From: an uncultured Porphyromonadaceae bacterium
GTDB taxonomy: Bacteria; Bacteroidota; Bacteroidia; Bacteroidales; Muribaculaceae
NCBI GenBank assembly: GCA_902495075.1
Contig: CABUVO010000013.1
Span: forward strand, 39,468-103,467
Reading direction: 5' to 3'
DNA: 64,000 nt
The notes below the pieces were generated by a model that searched no databases, was not told where the DNA came from, and was given only the letters and a program-made list of their open reading frames with translations. Shown one piece after another: positions 1 through 9,460 of the stretch; the first letter of the stretch is position 1, and each line of letters opens with the position of its first letter. The position numbers were made by a program, and so were the translations under genes.

Positions 1-405
1 ATGCATATGGGACATCGAAGCGACCTCGGTGGCAACAGATGGATGATAAAATATTTTAATGCTCCAAAGAATCTTCATTCCATATGGGACAGCAGTCTTC
101 CGGAATCGGCTCATAAGTGGAGCTACACTGAATGGCAACAGCAGATCGACCGCGCCACTCCCGAGGAAGAGGCTGAAATCATAGCCGACGGAACGCCTGA
201 AAAATGGGGGAAAGAATGCTACCTGATAGCTTCAGATATATACAATACCACTCCTGAGGATTCAAAACTAAGTTATGATTATATCGCCAAGTGGACTCCG
301 GTGATCGAACAGCAATTCCTTCGCGGTGGTCTCAGACTCGCGGATCTGCTTAACTCAATTCTTGATCCTCACTACGTTGGAGCAAACAAGATTGTGGAAA
401 AATAA
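1..405 (+). CDS. S1/P1-type zinc nuclease, C-terminal part (5' end outside window)
   Basis: The visible 134 residues match the C-terminal half of the S1/P1 nuclease family. These are exported zinc enzymes that cut single-stranded DNA and RNA and remove 3' phosphates. The family signature D-x-G-G-N is at residues 8-12, just after His2, and both His and Asp are usual trinuclear-zinc ligands; NLHSIWD at 24-30 is the next conserved block. Family members are usually about 260-300 residues with a signal peptide, so the Met at base 1 is probably internal and the gene starts upstream of the window. The stop codon overlaps the next start by one base (TAATG), suggesting co-translation. Confidence 0.85.
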   Translation: MHMGHRSDLGGNRWMIKYFNAPKNLHSIWDSSLPESAHKWSYTEWQQQIDRATPEEEAEIIADGTPEKWGKECYLIASDIYNTTPEDSKLSYDYIAKWTPVIEQQFLRGGLRLADLLNSILDPHYVGANKIVEK

Positions 406-881
406 TGGAGTTTCCTAAACTAAACATCCCTTACACTCCCCTTAAAGTAAAGGAACAGGATGGAATTGTAAAAGTATTCGATCCCCTTAGAGATAAACTC
501 GTTGCCCTGACTCCGGAGGAATATGTGCGTCAGCAATTTACTGCATGGCTGCGCAATGCATTCCATTATCCTTCGTCTCTGATGGCAAATGAGATTGGAA
601 TTGAAGTTAATGCCACAAAGAAGAGATGTGACTCAGTCGTCTTTAATCGAGACGGCTCTCCCCTCTTGATTGTTGAATATAAAGCTCCGGATGTAAGGAT
701 CACGCAAGACACATTTGATCAGATTGTAAGATACAATATGGTTCTTCATGCAAGATATCTGATTGTATCGAATGGTCTGAATCATTATTGTTGCGTGATG
801 GATTATGCCAATAATTCTTATCATTTCATACCCTCAATTCCGGATTATAATGATTTAAACAGCGCTTTCAGCGCCAATTAG
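405..881 (+). CDS. HsdR N-terminal-like (PD-D/E-XK) nuclease-fold protein
   Basis: This 158-residue protein resembles the stand-alone type I restriction HsdR N-terminal domain family that is widespread in Bacteroidetes. Visible PD-(D/E)xK core residues are Asp76 (in RCDSVVF) and Glu91-x-Lys93 (EYKAP), with Glu63 or Glu67 as a possible fourth residue, so the nuclease centre looks intact. There is no helicase domain and no hsdM/hsdS gene nearby, so it is not a restriction system in this context. It lies between an S1/P1 nuclease and a UvrD-type helicase, and a housekeeping role in nucleic acid metabolism is an inference from that position only. It starts on the last base of the upstream stop codon. 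Confidence 0.8.
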   Translation: MEFPKLNIPYTPLKVKEQDGIVKVFDPLRDKLVALTPEEYVRQQFTAWLRNAFHYPSSLMANEIGIEVNATKKRCDSVVFNRDGSPLLIVEYKAPDVRITQDTFDQIVRYNMVLHARYLIVSNGLNHYCCVMDYANNSYHFIPSIPDYNDLNSAFSAN

Positions 882-893
882 AATAAACCTGTT

Positions 894-3260
894 TTGACTG
901 AAATAAGTTATAATTATCTTGATCTTCTGAATCCACAGCAGCGAGCGGCTGTGGTTTATAAGGACGGTCCATCACTGGTAATAGCCGGTGCCGGTTCCGG
1001 TAAGACCCGTGTCCTCACCTATAAGATTGTAGATCTATTAAACAATGGTTTTGAACCATACAGAATAATGGCTCTTACCTTCACCAACAAGGCTGCGCGT
1101 GAAATGAAGGATCGCATTTCAGCTCTTGTCGGGGATAAGATTGCCTCAAGATTGTGGATGGGCACTTTCCATTCAATTTTTCTGCGCCTGCTGAGAGGAA
1201 ATGCAGAGTTGATCGGTTTTAAACCGGGTTTTACCATATATGACACCACAGATTCAAAATCATTGATTAAAATGATTGTAAAAGAGTTGGTGCTTGATGA
1301 TAAGATCTATAAACCTGCCACAGTAGCTTCAATAATATCGAATGCGAAAAATGCGATGGTCACTCCTGAGCAGTATCTCCAGACCAAAGAGTTCTACGAG
1401 GCGGATCGCAAGGCGAAGCGTCCTATGATCGGACAGATATACAAGATCTATCGCGACCGATGTCATCGTGCCAACGCTATGGATTTTGACGACATCCTGT
1501 TTTACATGAATGAGCTTCTACGGGATCATCCGGATGTCAGAAGACATTATCAGGAATTTTTTAGATATATACTTGTTGATGAGTATCAGGATACCAACTT
1601 TGCCCAGCATCTTATAGTCTCTCAACTTACGGGAGATAATATGAAACTATGCGTGGTCGGAGATGATGCGCAAAGCATCTACTCTTTTCGAGGGGCGAAT
1701 ATCGGCAATATAATCAATCTTGAGAAAAGATATCCCGGTTTAAGGATATTCAAACTTGAACGGAACTACCGTTCAACTCAAAATATTGTAAACGCAGCCG
1801 GTAGCCTTATCTCCAAGAACACGAATCAACTGAAGAAGGATGTTTATAGCGAAAATGAAGTTGGAGCTCCGGTTGAGGTGATACGTACCTATTCCGATAT
1901 GGAGGAGGCATATATGGTGTCAAACCATATATCCGGTTCGAAACTTACTTGTCATGATTCTTTCGATGATTATGCTATTTTATATCGCACAAACGCTCAG
2001 AGCCGTGTGCTTGAGGAAGCCTTAAGAAAACGTAATATCAATTACAGGATATACGGAGGACTTTCTTTCTATCAGCGCAAGGAAATCAAAGATGTAATCG
2101 CATATTTCCGTGTTGCCATCAATCCGGATGATGACGAGGCTTTACGCAGGATAATCAATTATCCTGCAAGAGGAATCGGAGAAACAACGATGAAAAAGCT
2201 TCAGATGTGCGCCTCTGAAAACGGTGTAAGTCTGTGGACTATAATTTCGGAGGTGTCAACTTATGATACGGGACTGAATGCAGGAACTCAGAAAAAGCTG
2301 ACTGCGTTTGCAGATCTAATAAAGCTGTTCATCGCTGATAATGAAAAATCAAACGCTTTCGAACTTGGGCAACTAATTTATAACCGCACAGGTATTCTGA
2401 CAGCTCTTGCCCATGACAAGACACCGGAAAGTATCAGTAAGCATGAGAATCTTGCGGAGCTATTGTCAGGTCTGAAAGATTTCGTAGAGTCACGTCTGGA
2501 GGAAGAAACGGATGCTGATGTGTCGATGCGTGCGTTTTTATCGGATGTCATGCTTGCCACAGATCAGGATCAAAGCGAGGATAATGATGAACCGAAAGTA
2601 ACGTTGATGACAGTGCATGCCGCAAAAGGTCTGGAGTTCAAACATATTTATATCGTCGGGGTTGAAGAGGACCTGTTCCCTTCATCAATGAGCATGGACT
2701 CTTTGGCTCAGATTGAAGAAGAAAGAAGACTTCTATATGTCGCGATCACCAGGGCAAAGGAAACATGCGTGATTCTCTTTGCGGGTTCACGTTTCAGAAA
2801 TGGTCAGACAGTCTTGACAAGACCTTCGCGATTCCTTTCCGAGATAGATCCAAAATATCTGAAACTTGTTTCTTCAGTCAATATTGACGATAGCTTTTCA
2901 GAAAAATTCATCAATCCAACGGCAAACTATACCTCCTACAACAGGAAATCAAATCCTTCGGAGTCGTTCCGCTCCGGCAGGTTTTCCGATTACGGCTCTC
3001 CGTCTTCACGACCGGATTACGGCAAGAAGGCTCTGAGCGAACTGCAAAAGGCAGACTCTCGCATCGGAGGTGGCATAAAACCATTGCATACACCTGATGA
3101 GCTTGCAGTAGGTATGAAGATTCAACATCCAAAACTTGGAGTCGGAACAATTACCATGATGGGTAATGTGCAGGGAGAACCGAGTGTGACCGTTGATTTT
3201 GGAGTAACAGGCATTAAGAAGCTGTTACTCAAATTTGCAAAATTTGAAATTTTAGGATAA
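894..3260 (+). CDS. pcrA: UvrD/PcrA-type superfamily 1 DNA helicase
   Basis: An ATP-dependent 3'-5' DNA helicase of the UvrD/PcrA/Rep type, acting in nucleotide excision and mismatch repair and in clearing replication blocks. The Walker A motif GAGSGKT is at residues 32-38, the Walker B DEYQD at 229-233, followed by the GDDAQSIYSFRGA block and the late motifs VTLMTVHAAKGLEF and RRLLYVAITRAK. The C-terminus ends in the small Tudor-like domain typical of PcrA (HPKLGVG near residue 745). At 788 residues it is full length. The start is TTG; no ATG fits before the conserved N-terminal NPQQRAAV block. It follows the HsdR-N gene by 12 bases and precedes nspC by 4, so the set may be one transcript. 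Confidence 0.95.
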   Translation: MTEISYNYLDLLNPQQRAAVVYKDGPSLVIAGAGSGKTRVLTYKIVDLLNNGFEPYRIMALTFTNKAAREMKDRISALVGDKIASRLWMGTFHSIFLRLLRGNAELIGFKPGFTIYDTTDSKSLIKMIVKELVLDDKIYKPATVASIISNAKNAMVTPEQYLQTKEFYEADRKAKRPMIGQIYKIYRDRCHRANAMDFDDILFYMNELLRDHPDVRRHYQEFFRYILVDEYQDTNFAQHLIVSQLTGDNMKLCVVGDDAQSIYSFRGANIGNIINLEKRYPGLRIFKLERNYRSTQNIVNAAGSLISKNTNQLKKDVYSENEVGAPVEVIRTYSDMEEAYMVSNHISGSKLTCHDSFDDYAILYRTNAQSRVLEEALRKRNINYRIYGGLSFYQRKEIKDVIAYFRVAINPDDDEALRRIINYPARGIGETTMKKLQMCASENGVSLWTIISEVSTYDTGLNAGTQKKLTAFADLIKLFIADNEKSNAFELGQLIYNRTGILTALAHDKTPESISKHENLAELLSGLKDFVESRLEEETDADVSMRAFLSDVMLATDQDQSEDNDEPKVTLMTVHAAKGLEFKHIYIVGVEEDLFPSSMSMDSLAQIEEERRLLYVAITRAKETCVILFAGSRFRNGQTVLTRPSRFLSEIDPKYLKLVSSVNIDDSFSEKFINPTANYTSYNRKSNPSESFRSGRFSDYGSPSSRPDYGKKALSELQKADSRIGGGIKPLHTPDELAVGMKIQHPKLGVGTITMMGNVQGEPSVTVDFGVTGIKKLLLKFAKFEILG

Positions 3261-3264
3261 GATC

Positions 3265-4431
3265 ATGAAAGATAAATGTATGATGCAAGATATTGAGACG
3301 CCCTACTATATCGTATATGAAGATCGAATACGACGCAATATGGAAATATTGAGCCGGGTAGCGAAAGAGGGAAACGTTAAGATAATTATGGCATTCAAGG
3401 CAAATGCATTATGGAAGACATTCCCGATCATAGCTGAATATTTCAAGGCTTCCACAGCAAGTTCTCTTAATGAAATGCGCCTTTCTCTCGAATTCCTTGG
3501 GAATGAAGTGCATTCCTATTGTCCTGTCTACACTGAGAAATCTTTTCCTCAATTCCTTGAAGGAAGCACGCATATCTCCTTCAATTCTCTCTCGCAATTC
3601 AATCGTTTCTATCCTCAGATAGAAGCCTACAATAAGGCAAATCCTGAAAAGAAAGTATCTGCAGGACTGCGTGTGAATCCACATTGCAGCGTGATTGAAA
3701 CCGATATATACAATCCTTGTGTGCCTGGATCACGTTTCGGAGAGAAAGCTGAGAATCTTAAAGATGGATTACCCGCCGGACTGGAAGGACTCCATTTCCA
3801 TGCCTTGTGCGAATCATCAAGTTACGATCTTGAGAAAGTACTCAACGCATTCAAGGCAGAATACGGACATCTCCTGCCACATGTAAAATGGCTCAATATG
3901 GGCGGAGGTCATCTCATAACGCGAAAAGACTACGATAGGAATCACTTGATATCCCTCCTGAGAAGTTTGCACGAAGAATATCCACATCTCGAACTGATTA
4001 TGGAACCGGGTAGCGCATTTACATGGCAGACAGGGGATCTTGTTACAGAAGTTCTCGACGTGGTTGAAGACGCAGGAATCAGAACAGCCATCATAGACGC
4101 ATCATTCGCCTGCCATATGCCAGACTGTCTTGAAATGCCGTACAAGCCCAATATCCTTGAATCACTGCCCGATGACGCGGAAGGAGGTTACACTTATCGT
4201 TTAGGCGGCAACTCATGTCTTAGTGGTGATTTTACCGGTGACTGGAAATTCAAGGAACCGTTGAAACCCGGTGATAAACTAACACTTCTCGACATGAACC
4301 ACTACACCACCGTCAAAACAAACATGTTTAACGGCATCCAGCATCCCTCCATCTGGCTCGCCCCAATTGAAGGTGCTCCCATCCTGCTCCGCGAATTCAC
4401 CTACTCCGACTATCGCTCCCGCATGGACTAA
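3265..4431 (+). CDS. nspC: Carboxynorspermidine decarboxylase
   Basis: A PLP-dependent alanine-racemase-fold decarboxylase that converts carboxyspermidine or carboxynorspermidine to spermidine or norspermidine, the last step of the Vibrio-type polyamine route used by many Bacteroidales. The PLP lysine is Lys45 in AFKANA. The glycine loop LNMGGGH and the C-terminal SCLSGD block, with the catalytic Cys typical of this fold, are present. Length (388 aa) is normal. An AGGA ribosome-binding sequence precedes ATG 3265; ATG 3280 is a weaker alternative. The partner carboxyspermidine dehydrogenase is not in this window. Confidence 0.93.
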   Translation: MKDKCMMQDIETPYYIVYEDRIRRNMEILSRVAKEGNVKIIMAFKANALWKTFPIIAEYFKASTASSLNEMRLSLEFLGNEVHSYCPVYTEKSFPQFLEGSTHISFNSLSQFNRFYPQIEAYNKANPEKKVSAGLRVNPHCSVIETDIYNPCVPGSRFGEKAENLKDGLPAGLEGLHFHALCESSSYDLEKVLNAFKAEYGHLLPHVKWLNMGGGHLITRKDYDRNHLISLLRSLHEEYPHLELIMEPGSAFTWQTGDLVTEVLDVVEDAGIRTAIIDASFACHMPDCLEMPYKPNILESLPDDAEGGYTYRLGGNSCLSGDFTGDWKFKEPLKPGDKLTLLDMNHYTTVKTNMFNGIQHPSIWLAPIEGAPILLREFTYSDYRSRMD

Positions 4432-4456
4432 AACTTTTTAAATGATTATGTAAATA

Positions 4457-5098
4457 ATGAGGTTTAATTTTGTAATATCTATAATATTAGCTTTCAGCAT
4501 TGCTGTATCTGACTGTTTTGCTCAGGAGATGGGTGAGTTGGGTTTGTCGCCGGCATTGCGCAATTATATGATTGCGTGCAACTCCATGAACAATGCGGTT
4601 CGGGAGAAGGATAAGACACTGATGGAATCGGCTCTCGAAATGCTTGATAATTTAAATATTTCATTGATACCGAATGAGTCTATACATTGCGATGATAGTA
4701 ACAATGAGATCAAGCCGAATATATTCTATCTACCGGAATATGCCGACAAACTGCTTCTTGACGACTTCATAATTACGAATCTGGATGAGGCTTCTTTATT
4801 AAGAGATACTTTCATCAACCAGGATGTGCTTGTTTCGCATCATGGTTTGAAAGGTAAGGGTAAAGCTTCTTATGAAATAGAAGGATCAGGCAAAATGGAA
4901 CTACTTGTTACTTCAAACGGAAGCAAGGCTCCAAGTATTCAAATAATTGACAATCAAAACAACAAGGAATACTATAATTTCCAGACTTCGGGCAATTCTT
5001 CCTGGATAATATGGAATATGGATCAAGAGGGGACCTTTAAACTCTCGATAACCAACAACGATGATAGTGACGCTACATTCGTAATAGCATTGAATTAA
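4457..5098 (+). CDS. Exported protein of unknown function, upstream of CHAT protease
   Basis: I do not recognise this 213-residue protein. It has a clear signal peptide (hydrophobic residues about 5-20, likely cleaved after CFA). Residues about 25-110 are mostly helical in character. Residues about 118-213 alternate hydrophobic and polar residues, are rich in Ser, Gly and Asn, and look like a beta-sandwich, loosely recalling pre-peptidase C-terminal domains of secreted proteases. It lies 21 bases upstream of the TPR-CHAT gene on the same strand, so it may be a partner or substrate of that protease. This link rests on position only. Confidence 0.7.
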   Translation: MRFNFVISIILAFSIAVSDCFAQEMGELGLSPALRNYMIACNSMNNAVREKDKTLMESALEMLDNLNISLIPNESIHCDDSNNEIKPNIFYLPEYADKLLLDDFIITNLDEASLLRDTFINQDVLVSHHGLKGKGKASYEIEGSGKMELLVTSNGSKAPSIQIIDNQNNKEYYNFQTSGNSSWIIWNMDQEGTFKLSITNNDDSDATFVIALN

Positions 5099-5119
5099 TT
5101 TATTCACAAATCTTCCAAC

Positions 5120-7432
5120 ATGACAAGGACTTCATTACGGTTTATAGTTTTAAGTTGTTTATTGTTGATTTGTGCCGACACATTGCGGGCATCAATATAT
5201 GAGACTATGCAACGTGGAAGACAATTGTCTTCTTGCGGAAGATATCATGATGCTTTAGCTTCTTTTGACAGCGTCATTGCATCAACTAAGACAAGGTCTT
5301 CTTTACTTTTAGAGGCTCTTGATTCAAGGGCTCGATGTCACAAACAGCTGGCTAATTATTCTTTATCGTTAGATGATTATAACAGAGCATTATCCATCAA
5401 TGCTTCAAAAACCAATCTCTCAATAGTATCTTTAAATAAGACAGACCTTCTTCTGCAAATCGGCAGATATGCTGATGCAGAAAATATCCTTGACAACCTT
5501 GAGGATCTGAACCCTTCGATCAGGAATCGAAGATTATCCAATCTCGCATCGGTATACGTGCGTACAGGACGATATGACAGAGCGGAAGAACTTTACAAGA
5601 CTCTGATTGAAGAAGACTCAACCGGAAATTCAGTTACGTTTCAGAATCTTGGTTTCCTTTACATGATGCAAGGAAACTGGAATCATGCCGTAAGGGCACT
5701 TAAAAGAGCCTATTTATCATTTCCTGATGACACCCCGGATAAATTCATAGCATTATCCAATCTTGCTTTGACAGAAGCATTTTCAGCATTCCGAACTGAT
5801 GCGACAATGCATATTGAAGAGGCTATAAAGAACCTCATAAGATTATTGGGACCGAATCATCCGGATGTAATAACGGCAAAGAGGAAACAGGGGGAAATAT
5901 ACCTTGCCTTAAATGATAAATCAATAGCATTTCAAGCGTTCAAGGAATATTTCGAACACAATAGCAAAAATATCCTATCTACCTTCGGAAGCTTGACTAC
6001 ACAGGGAAGGCTTGATTTTTGGAAAAAAGAACGACCCCTCCTGTCTCTTTGTTTCGGTTTAGAGTCTACCAACCCAGAGTTTCTGTTTGATGTAGCGTTA
6101 TTTCGAAGAAGTATTGCTTTGCTTGGAAACGGACAGGATTACAAGCGTCTGTTATCAGTGAAAGGTAAAGATATCCAACAAAAACTTAAAACCGGATACG
6201 CGGCAGTAGATTTTGTTGTGTATCCGAAACGCAATGATTCCGGAAAACTTATTGATTACATGGGAGCAATTGTTGCAACGAAATCGAAAATAGATTTTGT
6301 AACCATTGGCAAAGTATCGGATATTGAAAATCATAAAGTTAATGGCATACGTCTTAAGACTGCCATTTCATCAGGCAGACAGAATCATATCAACGCTATT
6401 TATGCAGATTCCATATTAACCGAATTAATATGGAGTCGGGTGCTCGATAAAATTAATAATGAGAGACACGTATATTTTGTTCCTGACGGTATTCTGAACC
6501 TTTTGGCAGCTGAATATCTTCCAGGTCTACCGATGAATATATCTTTTCACCGGTTAACAAGTCTCGTTAATTTAACACAAAGAAATTCAAAAGTCAACAA
6601 CGGGAAATTTCTCCTTGCAGGTGGACTTGATTATAATAACCTTGATAACGAAATTTCAAAATCATCTATCCCTAACCATCAGGCGGTGGAGTTTTTAAAA
6701 GAAAATATAAACAATGTGTCTTTCTCAACGCTCCAAGGGATGAAGGAAGAAGTTGAAGAAATCTATCGCGAATATCCGGATGCTACAATTACTACTACCC
6801 TTTCGGAAGAAAGCTTTAAAAACAGAATAAAAGAGTTTAACAGACTTCACATATCCTCACATGGCTATACGCTTCACATAGACGAACCTGAACAAGCATA
6901 TATGCTTTCAGATTCCATTATGGCAGACAGGTCGCTATTGGCGTCAGGACTTGTATTAACCGGAGCAAATATTGCATACAATCATAAGGATCGTGAAGAC
7001 GGTTTACTATCGGCTCGTGAATTATGTGATATGGATATGTCAAATGTTGACTTTATAGTATTATCTGCTTGCCAGACTGCTGATGGTAAAATTAGCGATG
7101 AAGGACCGGCAGGGCTTGTAAGAGGTCTAAAGAAAGCGGGTGCGAATACTATAGTTGCCACACTTTGGGAAGTTGACGATTCTGCGGCAAGAATGTTTAT
7201 GACAAAGTTCTATCAATTGCGCAAAAAAGGTATCGGCATATCACAGGCATTTAAAAAGAGTCGCGAGTTTTTAATAAATTATAGCGTTGAAGAGCCTGAG
7301 ATGATAGCAGAATACGATCCTGCTATCCAGGCGACACGTATAGTTGAAACAGGCGAGATAGAAACGTCATATCCGATGGCTGCACCTTCTATGTGGGCTC
7401 CATTTATATTAATAGATAATATTGAGTATTAA
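5120..7432 (+). CDS. Exported TPR-CHAT caspase-like protease
   Basis: The 770-residue protein starts with a signal peptide (residues about 1-25), followed by tetratricopeptide-type helical repeats (about 28-290), a linker, and a C-terminal CHAT domain (about 380-765). CHAT is a clan CD caspase-like cysteine protease fold. The His-Cys pair is visible: His581 in ISSHG and Cys651 in SACQTADG, followed by GLVRGL and the ATLWEVDD block of the family. The signal peptide puts the protease in the envelope or outside, unlike cytosolic CHAT proteases tied to CRISPR or other immune systems. Neighbours are two other exported proteins of unknown role. Substrate and trigger are unknown. Confidence 0.88.
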   Translation: MTRTSLRFIVLSCLLLICADTLRASIYETMQRGRQLSSCGRYHDALASFDSVIASTKTRSSLLLEALDSRARCHKQLANYSLSLDDYNRALSINASKTNLSIVSLNKTDLLLQIGRYADAENILDNLEDLNPSIRNRRLSNLASVYVRTGRYDRAEELYKTLIEEDSTGNSVTFQNLGFLYMMQGNWNHAVRALKRAYLSFPDDTPDKFIALSNLALTEAFSAFRTDATMHIEEAIKNLIRLLGPNHPDVITAKRKQGEIYLALNDKSIAFQAFKEYFEHNSKNILSTFGSLTTQGRLDFWKKERPLLSLCFGLESTNPEFLFDVALFRRSIALLGNGQDYKRLLSVKGKDIQQKLKTGYAAVDFVVYPKRNDSGKLIDYMGAIVATKSKIDFVTIGKVSDIENHKVNGIRLKTAISSGRQNHINAIYADSILTELIWSRVLDKINNERHVYFVPDGILNLLAAEYLPGLPMNISFHRLTSLVNLTQRNSKVNNGKFLLAGGLDYNNLDNEISKSSIPNHQAVEFLKENINNVSFSTLQGMKEEVEEIYREYPDATITTTLSEESFKNRIKEFNRLHISSHGYTLHIDEPEQAYMLSDSIMADRSLLASGLVLTGANIAYNHKDREDGLLSARELCDMDMSNVDFIVLSACQTADGKISDEGPAGLVRGLKKAGANTIVATLWEVDDSAARMFMTKFYQLRKKGIGISQAFKKSREFLINYSVEEPEMIAEYDPAIQATRIVETGEIETSYPMAAPSMWAPFILIDNIEY

Positions 7433-7467
7433 AACAGATTAAATCACAACGATATACACTTATAATT

Positions 7468-8883
7468 ATGAATAGATTACTATCATTATTTCTTTTGGTT
7501 TTAACGCTTCCGGCATTCGGACAATCCAAATCTCTGCAGAACCTCCCTGCAAATCAAGAGTTTAAGGTGCTTGTGTATGAAAACTCTGATTCTACACTGC
7601 TCACTTTTGGTAAAAACGTTAACAACAGAAGCATTCTCGGAGATTCATGGAAAGCAATAAAGGGAGCCTATCGCTCAACAGCGATGGGAACAATCTCATC
7701 CGTTTCAGCCGACCTGCTCTCAACAGGGATAGGACTTGTTGTCGAAGCACTCCGTGACAAGAAAGGTGATTGGATGCAACAGGTATCTAAAGATTGCAAA
7801 TACACTAAAAAGTTGCCGATGCAACAACAGATCACAGATTTCTACGCCACAACATCCAACCGGGGAGCCATGGATCTCGACAGTATTGTTTTCGATGGTT
7901 TCGGGTGTCAGCAATTCCTTAATTTTACAAATCCAGCTACCGGTAAACCTGAGAAATTTCTTGTATTTGATCTGAAATGCACTCTTCGCAAAGATGATCA
8001 AGGTAAAGACCGGATGCTTCATCACAGCAAGTTTGAAGTAGAAGTCGATCATCTGTTCTTCAACCCATATCTCTGTAACCTACCCAACGATTCGCTCAGT
8101 ACGCAAAATGTTGAACTGCGCACTCCATTTTCATTTGCCTCGCGCAAAAACCTTAAATTTAACGTGAATGCAAAGATTACATCCTCCTGGATGAATGAAG
8201 CTATTCAGGTTGTAAATGACCAGCTTCTTGGCGAATTCAATATCAATGCAACCATACCCGATTCTCTCGCTCTCGAAAACGGAGACTGGAATCACGGATA
8301 TTTTGTATATATACGTCCAACAAAAGCTAATATCAGACAATATAATCTCGATGCAAATCAGATCGAGACGATGAATGACAGATCCAAATATGTATCGGTC
8401 AAAGGGGAATCATTCCTTGTGCCTCGCAGTTTCATCGGTTATGACGATTCTAAGAAAATGAGAAGGATCTGGGGTACGGGGCAATATAAAGTCGACATGA
8501 CGATAAGTGAGAGTTGTGACATAAACTATGAATATTATCTTGAACCTACCGACAATATAGCTTCTGTACCTTCAAGTGGTCGTCCGAATTTCAAAGGCAG
8601 GAAATGGAATCGCTATTGGACAGAAGAATGGAATCGTATTAAGCGCAGAAGAGGTAATCGTAACGTGTTTGAGTCAATATGGACAGACTTAAAGATGACT
8701 TATGGTAACAACAGGTGGGTATATACTGTTCTTGATCCCGTTGCGACCGTAATATTGACTCAGGAAAACAATGCTCTGACAAAATGGACAGACAATTGGA
8801 TGAAACTCGGGAGTGCCACTTCAGCCGGAAATGCGGCTTCCAAACCATCTCAGGGGCAACAACAGGCGCCACGAGGTAAATAA
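7468..8883 (+). CDS. Exported protein of unknown function, downstream of CHAT protease
   Basis: A 471-residue protein with a signal peptide ending near AFGQ (residue about 19). A small-residue, weakly hydrophobic stretch at about 70-95 could be a membrane-associated helix. The rest is mixed alpha/beta with no motif I recognise, and the last 20 residues are Ser/Gln rich and probably disordered. It follows the CHAT gene by 35 bases on the same strand and could share its transcript. No catalytic signature is visible, so I assign no function. Confidence 0.72.
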   Translation: MNRLLSLFLLVLTLPAFGQSKSLQNLPANQEFKVLVYENSDSTLLTFGKNVNNRSILGDSWKAIKGAYRSTAMGTISSVSADLLSTGIGLVVEALRDKKGDWMQQVSKDCKYTKKLPMQQQITDFYATTSNRGAMDLDSIVFDGFGCQQFLNFTNPATGKPEKFLVFDLKCTLRKDDQGKDRMLHHSKFEVEVDHLFFNPYLCNLPNDSLSTQNVELRTPFSFASRKNLKFNVNAKITSSWMNEAIQVVNDQLLGEFNINATIPDSLALENGDWNHGYFVYIRPTKANIRQYNLDANQIETMNDRSKYVSVKGESFLVPRSFIGYDDSKKMRRIWGTGQYKVDMTISESCDINYEYYLEPTDNIASVPSSGRPNFKGRKWNRYWTEEWNRIKRRRGNRNVFESIWTDLKMTYGNNRWVYTVLDPVATVILTQENNALTKWTDNWMKLGSATSAGNAASKPSQGQQQAPRGK

Positions 8884-8968
8884 CAGCTTTTTGAGGGTGT
8901 ATCGCGATTATATTAAACTTTTCTGCTTAAAAGATGTCTTATAGATATAACCTCTAAATTTCAAGGCT

Positions 8969-9460
8969 ATGAGACGTATAATCACATCACTCATCCTCTC
9001 TCTGTTTATCCTGTCAGGAACCGGTATAGCTTTCGCAGATAAGCATAAACATCACGATAGAGATCGTTATGAGTATAGTCACGATCGTCGTCATTCATAT
9101 AAGCATTATAAGTATGATGACGATGATGATTATTACAAGCACATGAAGAAAGCGCGCAAGGCTGAGAAAAAATATTGGAAAGAGCGTCGTAAGATGGAGC
9201 ATAGATATTATAGAGACTATGACCATCAACTCCGCAAAATGGTTGCGTATGCAGCAAGAGGTGGTAGAGACGTGCGTGTCTGGAGAATTAGCGATGACAC
9301 TTACCTTGTGAAGTATTATAGAGGGGGGCGTTATTACACGCAGCGTCTTTATCCTTATTCAGGAAGATACGGATCAAGAGGTATTGTCAATGTTAATTGG
9401 AATCCATTGTCTTCCTGGACACTGCTACCTTCAATTAATATAAGCATCCCTTTTGATTGA
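8969..9460 (+). CDS. Small exported His/Tyr/Lys/Arg-rich protein
   Basis: A 163-residue protein with a signal peptide (cleavage likely near AFA, residue 23). The next 70 residues are almost entirely His, Asp, Arg, Lys and Tyr, including a run of five Asp. The remaining 65 residues are ordinary in composition and end in a hydrophobic beta-like segment. The charged region could bind metal, nucleic acid or polysaccharide. Similar low-complexity exported proteins occur in Bacteroidales without known function. Its last 30 bases overlap a converging reading frame on the other strand. Confidence 0.65.
   Translation: MRRIITSLILSLFILSGTGIAFADKHKHHDRDRYEYSHDRRHSYKHYKYDDDDDYYKHMKKARKAEKKYWKERRKMEHRYYRDYDHQLRKMVAYAARGGRDVRVWRISDDTYLVKYYRGGRYYTQRLYPYSGRYGSRGIVNVNWNPLSSWTLLPSINISIPFD

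Noticed and set aside
405..881. Type I restriction system
   Set aside because: Only the HsdR N-terminal nuclease-like domain is present; there is no helicase part, no hsdM and no hsdS.
4457..8883. CRISPR-linked CHAT (Craspase-like) system
   Set aside because: The CHAT protein has a signal peptide and no gRAMP, cas or immune-type partner is nearby.
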